From the IMG/VR virus record IMGVR_UViG_3300033149_005302, positions 1 through 37,686 of that record: 37,686 bases of DNA, one strand, 5' to 3'. Numbering within the stretch: the first letter of the stretch is position 1; every line of letters begins with the position of its first letter. The position numbers were made by a program, and so were the translations under genes. Shown here piece after piece: positions 28,331 through 35,604 of the stretch. The stretch comes from a virus. Under the pieces are notes generated by a model. The model did not search any database and was not told where the DNA came from. It saw only the letters and a list, made by a program, of their open reading frames with translations.

Positions 28331-28395
28331 TTACGAAGGATTTTGTGTAAAAACCGACCCTTCAAGTCCTAGACCACACGGCCCGCCCCGAACCC
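28331..28395. repeat. Direct repeat copy 2 (decayed zinc-ribbon gene 3' end)
   Basis: Starts TTACGAAGGATTTTGTGTAA, one mismatch in its first 20 bases from 24029 onward, and stays similar for about 65 bp. On the minus strand it still reads GLGLEGSVFTQNPS-stop but is out of frame with the zinc-ribbon gene 28432-28581. It begins just after the candidate guide-RNA scaffold. Confidence 0.7.
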
Positions 28396-28431
28396 GCCTG
28401 AAATCGCCTCTCACAGCCTGATAAGGGCATT

Positions 28432-28581
28432 CTACGTGCTGGCAGGTCTGACCTTGTGGCACTTCAGGCACCGCCAGTAGGCTTTCATGCCGATGCCTGT
28501 AGGGCGCATCTCTTTGGTCATAGGCAGGTGGCACTGCGGGCAGGGAGGCCCGGCGTTAGAGTCTTCGACGTGGTCACTCAT
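28432..28581 (-). CDS. Zinc-ribbon peptide, 49 aa (paralogue of 24029-24244)
   Basis: ATG 28581 with AGAGGA about 9 nt upstream, starting 8 bp inside the preceding reading frame. Cys pairs PPCPQCH and YWRCLKCHKV make one zinc ribbon. MKAYWRCLKCHKVRP aligns with MKDVVWCTACHRVIP of the 71-aa protein at 24029. Here a TAG and a frame change separate the ribbon from the C-terminal FTQNPS part, which survives untranslated downstream. It is probably still functional as a short ribbon. Confidence 0.55.
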   Translation of the reverse strand: MSDHVEDSNAGPPCPQCHLPMTKEMRPTGIGMKAYWRCLKCHKVRPAST

Positions 28582-28726
28582 GCTTTACCATCCTCTGTTT
28601 CTTCAATTCCAGCAGGTATTGCAGGCGTTCTTCGCGGAGGGCATCCACCTGCTCCTGCAAGTGGGCCAGCTCGTTGATAAGCGCCTGTTCATCGCGCGCC
28701 CACTTGATGACTACGGGGTCCCACCT
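28574..28726 (-). other. In-frame coding-like extension after the UGA of the XhlA-like gene
   Basis: Directly after the TGA at 28727-28729 the same frame runs 50 more codons: RWDPVVIKWARDEQALINEL, then an amphipathic Leu/Glu/Arg coiled coil (EQVDALREERLQYLLELKKQ) and stop at 28574. There is no ATG/GTG/TTG before the TTG near 28646, so the first half cannot be made independently. The end overlaps the zinc-ribbon start by 8 bp, as expected for a translated gene. It may be a readthrough extension, or a separate gene that lost its start. Confidence 0.45.
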
Positions 28727-28957
28727 TCACGAGCCGACTCCCAGCACGGCGCCACTGATAATCCCTGAGCCTACCAGCACGCCGATAAGTATATAGACGG
28801 TGAGTCTCAGACGGTTGTGCCCGTTTTCCAGCTTCTCCAGGCGCTGCGTCATGCGCCGGACATCGCCACACAGGCCGTTGTCGCCGTCTATGCCTACCAG
28901 TACGGCCTTGACCTCCTGGACTGTGCGGTGTGTCTCGTATAGTAGCTGGTCGTTCAT
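28727..28957 (-). CDS. XhlA-like holin-associated membrane protein
   Basis: 76 aa from ATG 28957 with AGGATGAGG upstream. An N-terminal coiled coil (HRTVQEVKAVLVGIDGDNGL, then VRRMTQRLEKLENGHNRLRL) is followed by one hydrophobic helix (VYILIGVLVGSGIISGAVLG) at the C-terminus. This coil-plus-tail-anchor layout is that of haemolysin XhlA and similar lysis accessory proteins. It lies at the distal end of the late run; the holin-like gene at 10251 would be its partner. The frame continues past its UGA (see 28574-28726). Confidence 0.6.
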   Translation of the reverse strand: MNDQLLYETHRTVQEVKAVLVGIDGDNGLCGDVRRMTQRLEKLENGHNRLRLTVYILIGVLVGSGIISGAVLGVGS

Positions 28958-28967
28958 TGCCTCATCC

Positions 28968-28997
28968 TTGACAAGGTGGTGTTGGTTGTGATATGTA
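28968..28997 (+). promoter_or_regulatory. Possible promoter of the lone rightward ORF
   Basis: TTGACA (28968-28973), an 18-bp spacer and TATGTA (28992-28997) lie 22 bp upstream of GTG 29020. The -35 is perfect and the -10 matches 4 of 6. It faces away from the XhlA-like gene and into the 3' end of the tail gene. Confidence 0.5.
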
Positions 28998-29019
28998 ACC
29001 CTGACGAGGGGGTGAATCG

Positions 29020-29139
29020 GTGAAACACATACCTCCGCCCACGAAAGATACCCATAGCCGTGTACGCTTTATCGACTTCGTTCTTGCCCTCATTCTTGCT
29101 TTCGCCATCAGCAGGCTTATCGTCAAGGTTCTTTCCTAA
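29020..29139 (+). CDS. Lone 39-aa single-TM peptide on the opposite strand
   Basis: GTG 29020 has GAGGGGG 7 nt upstream. The peptide has a basic N-terminus (KHIPPPTKDTHSRVRF) and one hydrophobic helix (DFVLALILAFAISRLIV), ending KVLS. It is the only rightward ORF in the late region, with its own promoter, and ends 4 bp inside the tail gene 3' end. Expression in the prophage is possible because it does not depend on the late transcript. It may be a small membrane toxin, exclusion peptide or spurious ORF. Confidence 0.4.
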   Translation: MKHIPPPTKDTHSRVRFIDFVLALILAFAISRLIVKVLS

Positions 29140-31889
29140 ATTAGCCTCGTCTTATATAGTGTAACGACTTTCGTTTCCCCTGATTCATCGCCAGCGTGGA
29201 TATTGAGGTATGGCGTACTACCACCCGTTACTGGCCCCGTGAAGACTACGAAATCCAGCCACATCTCAGAGGTATGGGCTCTATTAGCAAACTGCTTCAC
29301 GATCATATTGCCATTGCTGTCCACAAAGTAACCGATCAGCCAGGGATTAATGAACGTCCCCGTGGTACATTCCATTTTTACTGCAAGAATCCAATATTGC
29401 CCCTTGCTGAAATTCGTATTTCCGCTATATGTGTGGGTAGAACTGGACAATTGAGAAGAGCTGTGTTGTGTGTCTGTGACCTGTACCCCGTCACTGTTGA
29501 ACTCAATTCGCCCACCGCCACACGTAGCCTTCCCAGTGCTGGAACTAAGCTCAAACTGCACCTCGTCGGAGGCGTTCTTGCCTCTTATACCGTCGCTGTC
29601 TATCTCGGTCCGGGTGTTACCACTTTCCGCTGAGCTGAATGTCATTTGTCCTGTGCTTGGGCTGACCTGGAACCGGATGTTGCCGTCGGCGTCCACACCC
29701 TTGATGCCGTCGTCGGAGTTGATCTCCACCCTGGCACCGCCCGGCGTGCCCTGTACGATCACCTGGGAACCCTTCAGCAACACCAGATCGTCCACGCACC
29801 AGTTACCAGCCGGACTGCCAGTGCCTACCGTGTAAATGGTCAACTCAACCCACTGCGTGTTGGCTGGCGCCTTCTTGGAGCCGCTCGCCTTCGCCCACGC
29901 TGTTGACGGGCTACGGTCGAGAAACACGTCGTACGATATCTCGCTCTTATTTTCGTCGAGCCACGTGAAGCGTGCTTTCAGGTTCGAGTTTGCCGCCACG
30001 GAAGCGGAGCTCCAGACCTCGGCATAAAAGATGTCGCCCTCTTTCGCCTTGAAATAGTGCGAGCGCAGGCATTGGTCTAGCAAAGTGATGTCGCCCTTGG
30101 CACTGTAGCTACCTGAGTGAGCTTTGTCCCCGGTGACTACCCAGTTGGCTACCGATCTCCATCCCGACAGGTCGCCGGTCTCAAAGTCGGGGTTCGTTAG
30201 GAGCTGCCAGCCCATGCCCACCAGCGAGTTAAGCTCGATGGTATCAGTCTGAATCTTGTCCCCGGTAATAGAGTTTGCCTTCAGGTGGTCAGTGTCCACC
30301 TCGCCGGCTTTGATGTGCTTACCCAATATCAGGTCACTGTACAGAATATTGGCTGACAGCACCGGCTCCTTGCCGTGTGCCGGCAATATCAGCGCCTTGC
30401 TACTGTCAGCGTTGCCCTTCACTGCCACGGCCAGCAGCCCCCTGTCCCGTCCCAGGGTGTCCCCGAAGTCCGTAGACCACTGGACGGTGCTATTCCCCAC
30501 GATGAAATAGGCGAAGTGCGTGGCGCTCAGGTCGTCCTTAGACCCAGCGTCCAGCGTAGTCGGTGTGCCCTCGGCAAAGTGCACCGTGCCGCCCGACCAC
30601 GTAGCATTCGTCACACCGGTAGAACTCCAGTCCATGTCCACCACGTACGGGCGCATAGACTCCAGCAACAGCTCGGGGCCGATGCTCTGTTGCTTCAGCA
30701 CGCGTCTGGCGCTCACACCGCCACCAAGCGCCATCTCGTCTACGATCTGCCGTATGTCGTACGCCGTCTGTCTCTGTAGACCGCCCAAGCCGATGTCCAG
30801 CCTGTAGACTCCCTTGAGCGGCTGGTACCGGGCGTACAGCCCACCTACCCGTCCGGTACCCCCTGTGTTGCCCCTGTTGTCCGTAATGGTAACCTTGTCG
30901 TACAGCTCCTGGAGGCAGTTCATGATCGGTACGCTGTAGTAGCCGGCGTCCGCCTCCAGCTCGGCGCGCTCTACCTGCGCCTGCGCCAGCCACTCGCAGT
31001 CGGCGTCCGATCCGGTCACGCCCCAGGCGTCGTACAGCGTCAGCACGCCCATACTGGAGTCCCAGTCGGCGTGGGCGTACTCACCGCTGTTGCCGGAGAC
31101 ATTTATCACCTTGACCTTCATCGGCTTGAAGTACAGCGACCGCGTATAGCCGTCCTTAAACACGTGCCCGGTGGTGACGGGTATCTCGTAGGTGTAGTCC
31201 ACGCTATCGCCCGCCTGGCAGTACTTCGCGTGGAGGCAGTCCGTGCGGGGTAACAGTACACAGCGAAAGACCTGCAGCAGGCGCCTGATGGCCTCCATGC
31301 CGTTCTCACCAAACTGGACGGTGAAGGCCGGCTTCCAGGAATCTATCTTCCCGTCCAGCGTGCCTATGTTGGCCCCCAGGTCAAGCCCCGCCTGCTCGGC
31401 AATGTAGTCGATGATATCAAGCCCCGTCTTGTTGTCCAGGCCGGCGTCTAGCCCGGGCTGGTTAAAGCACAAGTCGTCCTCTGCTATCCAGCGCCGCAGG
31501 ATAGAGAAGGCGCCCTCACAGTGTAGGACGTACATATCCTGGCCCGGGCGAGAGATGAAGTCCTGAGCGTAGCACTTCAGGTATGGCGGGTGGCTCACCT
31601 CGTTGCCCGTACTGCATACGGCGCCCCAGCCGATAGCCACCCACTTGCCGTTCAGGTTGTAGGCGTCAAAGGCTCCGTCGCTGTTGTCCAGCACTATACT
31701 GGCCTGTGACCCGTACGGCTCCTGGTCGTACCTGATGTCCAGGATGCGCTGTTTCGAGCCGACGTTATCGATGCGCGTCCAGCTACCGCCAGCGTCGCTC
31801 GGTCTGCCGCTGGTGTAGTACTCAACCGTGACGTACGGTGTGAGATGCCCGCTCTTTTGCGCGGCTTCCAGTGTAGCGTTCGTCCTCAT
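29136..31889 (-). CDS. Large tail/receptor-binding protein, 917 aa
   Basis: Start at ATG 31889, overlapping the adaptor gene stop (ATGA); a GTG at 31904 is less likely. The N-terminal ~400 residues resemble tail-hub or tail-tip proteins (VTVEYYTSGRPS, RILDIRYDQEPYGSQASIVL, LKCYAQDFISRPGQDMYVLH). Around 430-560 are short collagen-like or shaft strands (DHLKANSITGDKIQTDTIEL). Residues ~560-700 form a CBM-type jelly roll (LLTNPDFETGDLSGW to NWCVDDLVLL). The C-terminus repeats IEFNSDG/IEINSDDG/TEIDSDG strands, a triple-stranded fibre pattern, ending in a beta domain. This is most likely the host-contact tail fibre or tip. Confidence 0.7.
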   Translation of the reverse strand: MRTNATLEAAQKSGHLTPYVTVEYYTSGRPSDAGGSWTRIDNVGSKQRILDIRYDQEPYGSQASIVLDNSDGAFDAYNLNGKWVAIGWGAVCSTGNEVSHPPYLKCYAQDFISRPGQDMYVLHCEGAFSILRRWIAEDDLCFNQPGLDAGLDNKTGLDIIDYIAEQAGLDLGANIGTLDGKIDSWKPAFTVQFGENGMEAIRRLLQVFRCVLLPRTDCLHAKYCQAGDSVDYTYEIPVTTGHVFKDGYTRSLYFKPMKVKVINVSGNSGEYAHADWDSSMGVLTLYDAWGVTGSDADCEWLAQAQVERAELEADAGYYSVPIMNCLQELYDKVTITDNRGNTGGTGRVGGLYARYQPLKGVYRLDIGLGGLQRQTAYDIRQIVDEMALGGGVSARRVLKQQSIGPELLLESMRPYVVDMDWSSTGVTNATWSGGTVHFAEGTPTTLDAGSKDDLSATHFAYFIVGNSTVQWSTDFGDTLGRDRGLLAVAVKGNADSSKALILPAHGKEPVLSANILYSDLILGKHIKAGEVDTDHLKANSITGDKIQTDTIELNSLVGMGWQLLTNPDFETGDLSGWRSVANWVVTGDKAHSGSYSAKGDITLLDQCLRSHYFKAKEGDIFYAEVWSSASVAANSNLKARFTWLDENKSEISYDVFLDRSPSTAWAKASGSKKAPANTQWVELTIYTVGTGSPAGNWCVDDLVLLKGSQVIVQGTPGGARVEINSDDGIKGVDADGNIRFQVSPSTGQMTFSSAESGNTRTEIDSDGIRGKNASDEVQFELSSSTGKATCGGGRIEFNSDGVQVTDTQHSSSQLSSSTHTYSGNTNFSKGQYWILAVKMECTTGTFINPWLIGYFVDSNGNMIVKQFANRAHTSEMWLDFVVFTGPVTGGSTPYLNIHAGDESGETKVVTLYKTRLI

Positions 31890-32503
31890 GCCACCTGCGG
31901 CCACCTCTCAATAATCTGCGGCTTCTGTATCTGCATCAGCCGTCGCAGGACGACGGTCAGTAGCTGGCTACCCCACTCCTGGTAGTCCCGCGTCACTCCC
32001 TGGCCGCCGACCGTAACCTGGTTGACGTAGTCTATGCTCTTGCTGATAGCTGCCCGGCCAGCGCACAGGTCGACCAGCAGGCCCTCAAGGTAAGGGTCGA
32101 GCGTGTTCGTCGTCGTGCCGTCTACCACGTGCGGCTGCCTGCAATATAGCCTGACGTCTTCGCCGTCGCTGGGGGCGAAGGAGATGTCCATTATGAGCTT
32201 GCCCTGGCGCACTTCGAAGTTACGGTACCGCGGCGGGTCTTTATCCGTGGGAAACTCCACGTACTCGAAGCTCCTGGCATCGTCCGTCCCATAGAGCAGG
32301 TCGGTCAGGCTGCTAATGTCGACCTGCTTAGAGTTGGCCGTTGTCGTCACCGTAGCCAGGACGACCCGCGGCTTGTAGTACGATACCTCGAGCAGGCAGG
32401 CGTCCATGACCTGGCCGATCTCCGCCGTCGACCAGATGGCCGTACCGCTGTCCTGGAGACGCTGCAGTACCCTGCTTACGAGCTGGTCTTCCGTGTAGGC
32501 CAT
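31886..32503 (-). CDS. Putative head-tail adaptor/connector protein
   Basis: 205 aa from ATG 32503 with GAGGAGG upstream. The N-terminus is a helical domain (YTEDQLVSRVLQRLQDSG, then EIGQVMDACLLEVSYYKPRV). A beta segment follows (VDISSLTDLLYGTDDARSFE, YRNFEVRQGKLIMDISF), then a C-terminal helical bundle with LEGLLVDLCAGRAAISK and RDYQEWGSQLLTVVLRRLMQ. This alpha-beta-alpha layout and the position between capsid and tail genes fit the adaptor proteins that extend the portal. Assigned by pattern and place only. Confidence 0.5.
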   Translation of the reverse strand: MAYTEDQLVSRVLQRLQDSGTAIWSTAEIGQVMDACLLEVSYYKPRVVLATVTTTANSKQVDISSLTDLLYGTDDARSFEYVEFPTDKDPPRYRNFEVRQGKLIMDISFAPSDGEDVRLYCRQPHVVDGTTTNTLDPYLEGLLVDLCAGRAAISKSIDYVNQVTVGGQGVTRDYQEWGSQLLTVVLRRLMQIQKPQIIERWPQVA

Positions 32504-32505
32504 CG

Positions 32506-32649
32506 CTACCTCCTCTTCCGCCTGGGCTTGTGCGTGCCCTTGATCGTCCCTGCGCTCTGAGAAGCGTAGAACACCCGGTCACCCTTCTCTTTCCCGTAGT
32601 GTTTACGCATCTCCCGCCGAATCTTCTTCCCCTTCTCAGTTAGCGGCAT
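32506..32649 (-). CDS. Small basic phage protein, 47 aa
   Basis: ATG 32649 has AGGAGG upstream and overlaps the radical-SAM gene end by 14 bp. The product, MPLTEKGKKIRREMRKHYGK followed by KGDRVFYASQSAGTIKG and a Lys/Arg tail, is a widespread small phage protein. It is usually found in morphogenesis regions and of unknown function; the strong positive charge suggests nucleic-acid contact. Short but well supported by ribosome site and family resemblance. Confidence 0.7.
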   Translation of the reverse strand: MPLTEKGKKIRREMRKHYGKEKGDRVFYASQSAGTIKGTHKPRRKRR

Positions 32650-33832
32650 GATAACCTCCTGTATACGTAAACCCTCTGAACTGGGCCAGGTCGTCGAACG
32701 TCAGGCTGTCCGTCCGCACCAGCAATGCCCCGTAGCCGTACTGGCTGTAATCGACGTGTCGCTTGTGCCCCTTGGCCGTGACTATCTTGTCCAGCTCCGT
32801 GCCGGGAAACGGGCAGGCATAGGCCCACCCATAGCGTGTCGGCTTTATCTCGTGGATCAGCTTGTCGGTCTCCCGTAGCGTCTGCCACGTCTCGCCCGGG
32901 CAGCCGACCACGAAGCTGCACTGGGCGTCTATGCCCACCTCGTGGGTCAGCGCAATGGCCGCCCGGCTTTCCTCGACGGTCGTGCCCTTCTTCATGTTGT
33001 CCAGCATGGCTTGACTGCCACTCTCAACCCCGTAGAAGATGTTCCATACCCCCGCACGCTTAGCAAGTTCAAGGTACGGGCGCGACGTGAGCCGACGGTT
33101 TACCCTGCCGGTCACCTTGAACGCCATCCGCTTTTGCAGGTTGCGCCGCAGGATACCCTCGAAGATGGCCGTCGCCCAGTCGTGGTTCAGGTTGAACGTG
33201 TCGTCCTGGAAGAAGACCTCGTTGATGCCGTGGTGCCTGTGGAGCGTCTCGATTTCCTCCAGCACCAGCTCCGGGTTGCGGTAGCGCACCTTCTTGCCCC
33301 AAAACAGGGGCGTATTGCAGAAGATGCACTGACCGGGGCAGCCGCGGGACGCCATGATGCTCATGCTCGGTGGCGCTATCATGGGGGGTGTACCGCAAAA
33401 CCGCCTCAGGTCCACCAGGTTGTAGTCCGGCACAGGCACGTCGTCGATCGTGTGTACCTCGGCTGGATGCCCCAACAACTCCAGCCAGGCATTTTCTCCC
33501 TCACCCACCACGACGTTATCTCCCTCGCCGTCCCAGGCCATAGCGTGAGGCCCACCTATCACCAGCCGGATGTGGCTGCTTACGGATCGAACGGCCTTCG
33601 CTACGGCCCGCGCTGACCGGACCTGGAACGTGTTTAGGGTCACCCCCACAATGTCAGGCTTGAACGACCTCACTTCATCCTCGACGCTCACCCTGTCGAT
33701 GTCCAGGTGCAGGATGCGCACCTTGTGCCCGCGTTGCTTCGCCAGCGTGCCGAGGATGAGCAGCGCCACCGACGGCACCTCGGCAAACGTCTGCTCCCAG
33801 TTCATCCTCGGCTGTACCAGCAGTACGTTCAT
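32636..33832 (-). CDS. B12-binding / radical SAM enzyme
   Basis: 398 aa from ATG 33832, overlapping the preceding peptide stop (ATGA). Residues 1-~125 form a cobalamin-binding-type Rossmann domain (MNVLLVQPRMNW, PSVALLILGTLAKQRGHKV, VIGGPHAMAW). A radical SAM domain follows with C165-x3-C169-x2-C172 (ASRGCPGQCIFCN), EVFFQDDTFN, and FYGVESGSQAMLDNMKKGT, all typical of B12-dependent radical SAM proteins of the methyltransferase/BchE type. It sits among structural genes next to a glycosyltransferase-methyltransferase. It may modify a glycan, lipid or protein on the virion or host surface. The substrate is unknown. Confidence 0.92.
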   Translation of the reverse strand: MNVLLVQPRMNWEQTFAEVPSVALLILGTLAKQRGHKVRILHLDIDRVSVEDEVRSFKPDIVGVTLNTFQVRSARAVAKAVRSVSSHIRLVIGGPHAMAWDGEGDNVVVGEGENAWLELLGHPAEVHTIDDVPVPDYNLVDLRRFCGTPPMIAPPSMSIMASRGCPGQCIFCNTPLFWGKKVRYRNPELVLEEIETLHRHHGINEVFFQDDTFNLNHDWATAIFEGILRRNLQKRMAFKVTGRVNRRLTSRPYLELAKRAGVWNIFYGVESGSQAMLDNMKKGTTVEESRAAIALTHEVGIDAQCSFVVGCPGETWQTLRETDKLIHEIKPTRYGWAYACPFPGTELDKIVTAKGHKRHVDYSQYGYGALLVRTDSLTFDDLAQFRGFTYTGGYHAAN

Positions 33833-33972
33833 CCTTCGCGCCACACCTTGTTGGCCCACTCGCAGCCGCAGAGCTTCTGGCAGAAGCGGTACACCTTCAC
33901 CACTGCGCCCTCTATGCGCTCCCAGGTCACACACTGGCCGTTTATCTGTCTACCACACCAGTCACACTTCAT
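33829..33972 (-). CDS. Zinc-ribbon peptide, 47 aa
   Basis: ATG 33972 follows the glycosyltransferase stop by a few bases, and its TGA overlaps the radical-SAM start (ATGA), so it is translated in the chain. Cys pattern MKCDWCGRQ ... FCQKLCGC gives four or five ligands around an intervening beta segment (VTWERIEGAVVKVYRF), a likely zinc ribbon. No clear ribosome site; probably reinitiation. The function is unknown. Confidence 0.55.
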   Translation of the reverse strand: MKCDWCGRQINGQCVTWERIEGAVVKVYRFCQKLCGCEWANKVWREG

Positions 33973-33978
33973 ACCAGT

Positions 33979-35541
33979 TCACCACGTGATCACGCCGTCC
34001 CCCGTGCTGGCCACGGTATACGGCAGCCTGACTACCTTGTGGTCCGGGTCTCCCTTGAAGTTCGGGTTCTGCGGGGTGCTGAAGATACATACACCGTGGA
34101 CGCCTACCCTCTTGGCCTCTGCCAGCGCCTTCTCCGGCTCGTCGAGGTGCTCCAGTACCTCGCTCATCCACACGAAGCCGAACTCCCCATCCTCGAACTG
34201 GCTCAGGTCACAGGCGTCTGCCTTGACCACGCCGTTGCCCCCACGGATGTCCACCCCGACGTACTCCCCGAGGTGCTCCAGCAGCGGCTTATAGGGCTGC
34301 GTCACACCACACCCGATGTCCAGCACCTTGCGCGGCATGCAGGCTGGTGGAATAAGCACCTTGCGCCATTCTTGCACCCCCTCCAGGTTCCGCGGCTGCC
34401 TGATTTTCTTTTGCAGGTCGGCCAGGACCGGCACCCAGTACTTCGGATAGACCACCGAGGCATCGTACTGGCGCGCCGCCTTGCGCGCCTTCTTCTGCAT
34501 GGCGCGGATGCTGCCGTCCTTCTTGGCCTGGTACGCTTGCTCCAGCCTCTCAGCTACTTCCTCATCACGGCATTCAAACTGGCGTGCGCCCTGCGTCGTC
34601 CACCGCGGTATGAGGTCTTCGATGAACCAGCCGCGGTCGGTGTCCACCAGCTCCTGGTGTGACGTGCACTTCGTGGTGATCACCGGCACGCCACAGGCCA
34701 TCGCTTCCACGATAGGGCGACAGAACCCCTCGCCCTTCGACGGCAGCAGGAACACGTCCAGGGCATTGTACATGCGGCTCATGGTCTCCATGTCTATGCC
34801 CGCGGCAAGCTGTGTCATGCTGGGGAAGACCGATATCTCTTTAATGCCTACATTTTGCCTCAGCCCGAGCAAATCGATCCCCCTCTCATCGACAGGGTTG
34901 GTATGGCAGTAGAATACCACCTCCCCGGGGTGGCGCTTGGCGAATATGCTCACCCCACCCATGGCCGCATTCCAGTTCTTACGCTCCGCGTGGTTCGTCG
35001 CCACCATGCCGATGACAAACTTGTCCTCCCAGCCGAACCGCTCCCTCCCGGCGCGTCGCCACTCAGGCTTGGGCGCAAAAAGCTCGGTGTCGAAGTCGTT
35101 CGGGATATAGTAGGCGTCTATACCCAGCTCTTTGAGCTTCTGCTGCCCGAACCGCGACTGCACGATCGGCTTCACGATCGCCGGGTGGTTCCGCAGCGTG
35201 TCCACTACCAGCGGCGGCGGAGGGTCGTGGTCGATAGGCAACCACGGCACCCAGTGCAACGTCGGGTCCAGCCCCCGTAGCACCCAGACGTCTATCAGTG
35301 TTATGAAGATGTCCGCCTGCCAGTCGTCGTAGAACATACGGGCGTTCTTCACGCCGTAGTCGCGGGGGTCGTTCGGGTACAGCGGGATATCGCCCCAGTC
35401 TACTTTGGAGCCCTCGAGGCCCCAGAAGGCAAAGATCGCCACGTCGTGGCCCATCTGCCTCAGGTGCCTGGCTGCTGAGGCCGTCTGCTGCCCGTACCCG
35501 GTAGGGCAGAACGGGCCGTTGCTAGACCATAGAATTCGCAT
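33979..35541 (-). CDS. Glycosyltransferase (GT-B, family 4-like) fused to a SAM methyltransferase
   Basis: 520 aa from ATG 35541 with AAGGAGG 4 nt upstream. Residues 1-~375 are a GT-B glycosyltransferase: RILWSSNGPFCPTGYGQQTA, an acceptor-side Rossmann domain, then the donor domain with VIGMVATNHAERKNW and the E-x7-E motif at Glu 271/279 (GEGFCRPIVEAMACGVPVI). Residues ~405-520 are a class-I methyltransferase: VLDIGCG (406-412), Asp 431, a DACDLSQFEDGEFGFV segment and EVLEHL. The fusion would add and methylate a sugar. The place directly after the coat gene is unusual and suggests glycosylation of virion proteins or alteration of host surface sugar. The donor and acceptor are unknown. Confidence 0.9.
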   Translation of the reverse strand: MRILWSSNGPFCPTGYGQQTASAARHLRQMGHDVAIFAFWGLEGSKVDWGDIPLYPNDPRDYGVKNARMFYDDWQADIFITLIDVWVLRGLDPTLHWVPWLPIDHDPPPPLVVDTLRNHPAIVKPIVQSRFGQQKLKELGIDAYYIPNDFDTELFAPKPEWRRAGRERFGWEDKFVIGMVATNHAERKNWNAAMGGVSIFAKRHPGEVVFYCHTNPVDERGIDLLGLRQNVGIKEISVFPSMTQLAAGIDMETMSRMYNALDVFLLPSKGEGFCRPIVEAMACGVPVITTKCTSHQELVDTDRGWFIEDLIPRWTTQGARQFECRDEEVAERLEQAYQAKKDGSIRAMQKKARKAARQYDASVVYPKYWVPVLADLQKKIRQPRNLEGVQEWRKVLIPPACMPRKVLDIGCGVTQPYKPLLEHLGEYVGVDIRGGNGVVKADACDLSQFEDGEFGFVWMSEVLEHLDEPEKALAEAKRVGVHGVCIFSTPQNPNFKGDPDHKVVRLPYTVASTGDGVITW

Positions 35542-35567
35542 AAACCTCCTTATTCCTTACGGGCCTG

Positions 35568-35594
35568 GAGGGCTGGGGCCTGGCCCCAGCCCTC
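35568..35594. terminator. Strong GC hairpin between coat and glycosyltransferase genes
   Basis: GAGGGCTGGGG and CCCCAGCCCTC form an 11-bp perfect stem with a 5-nt loop, in the 63-bp gap after the coat gene stop. No T-run follows in the transcription direction. It is therefore best read as an attenuator or an mRNA 3'-stabilising structure that lets coat protein be made in excess over the enzymes downstream. Confidence 0.55.
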
Positions 35595-35604
35595 GTACCC
35601 TTGC

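Noticed and set aside
14920-28729. UGA reassigned to a sense codon in this phage
   Set aside because: UGA is the normal stop of many well-bounded genes here (TerS, DnaB, integrase, portal-region genes), often in ATGA overlaps, so it is a working stop codon.
35568-35594. Rho-independent terminator ending the coat transcript
   Set aside because: Strong stem but no T-run on the minus strand, and the next gene has a good ribosome site 27 bp on without a promoter; attenuation or mRNA stabilisation is more likely.
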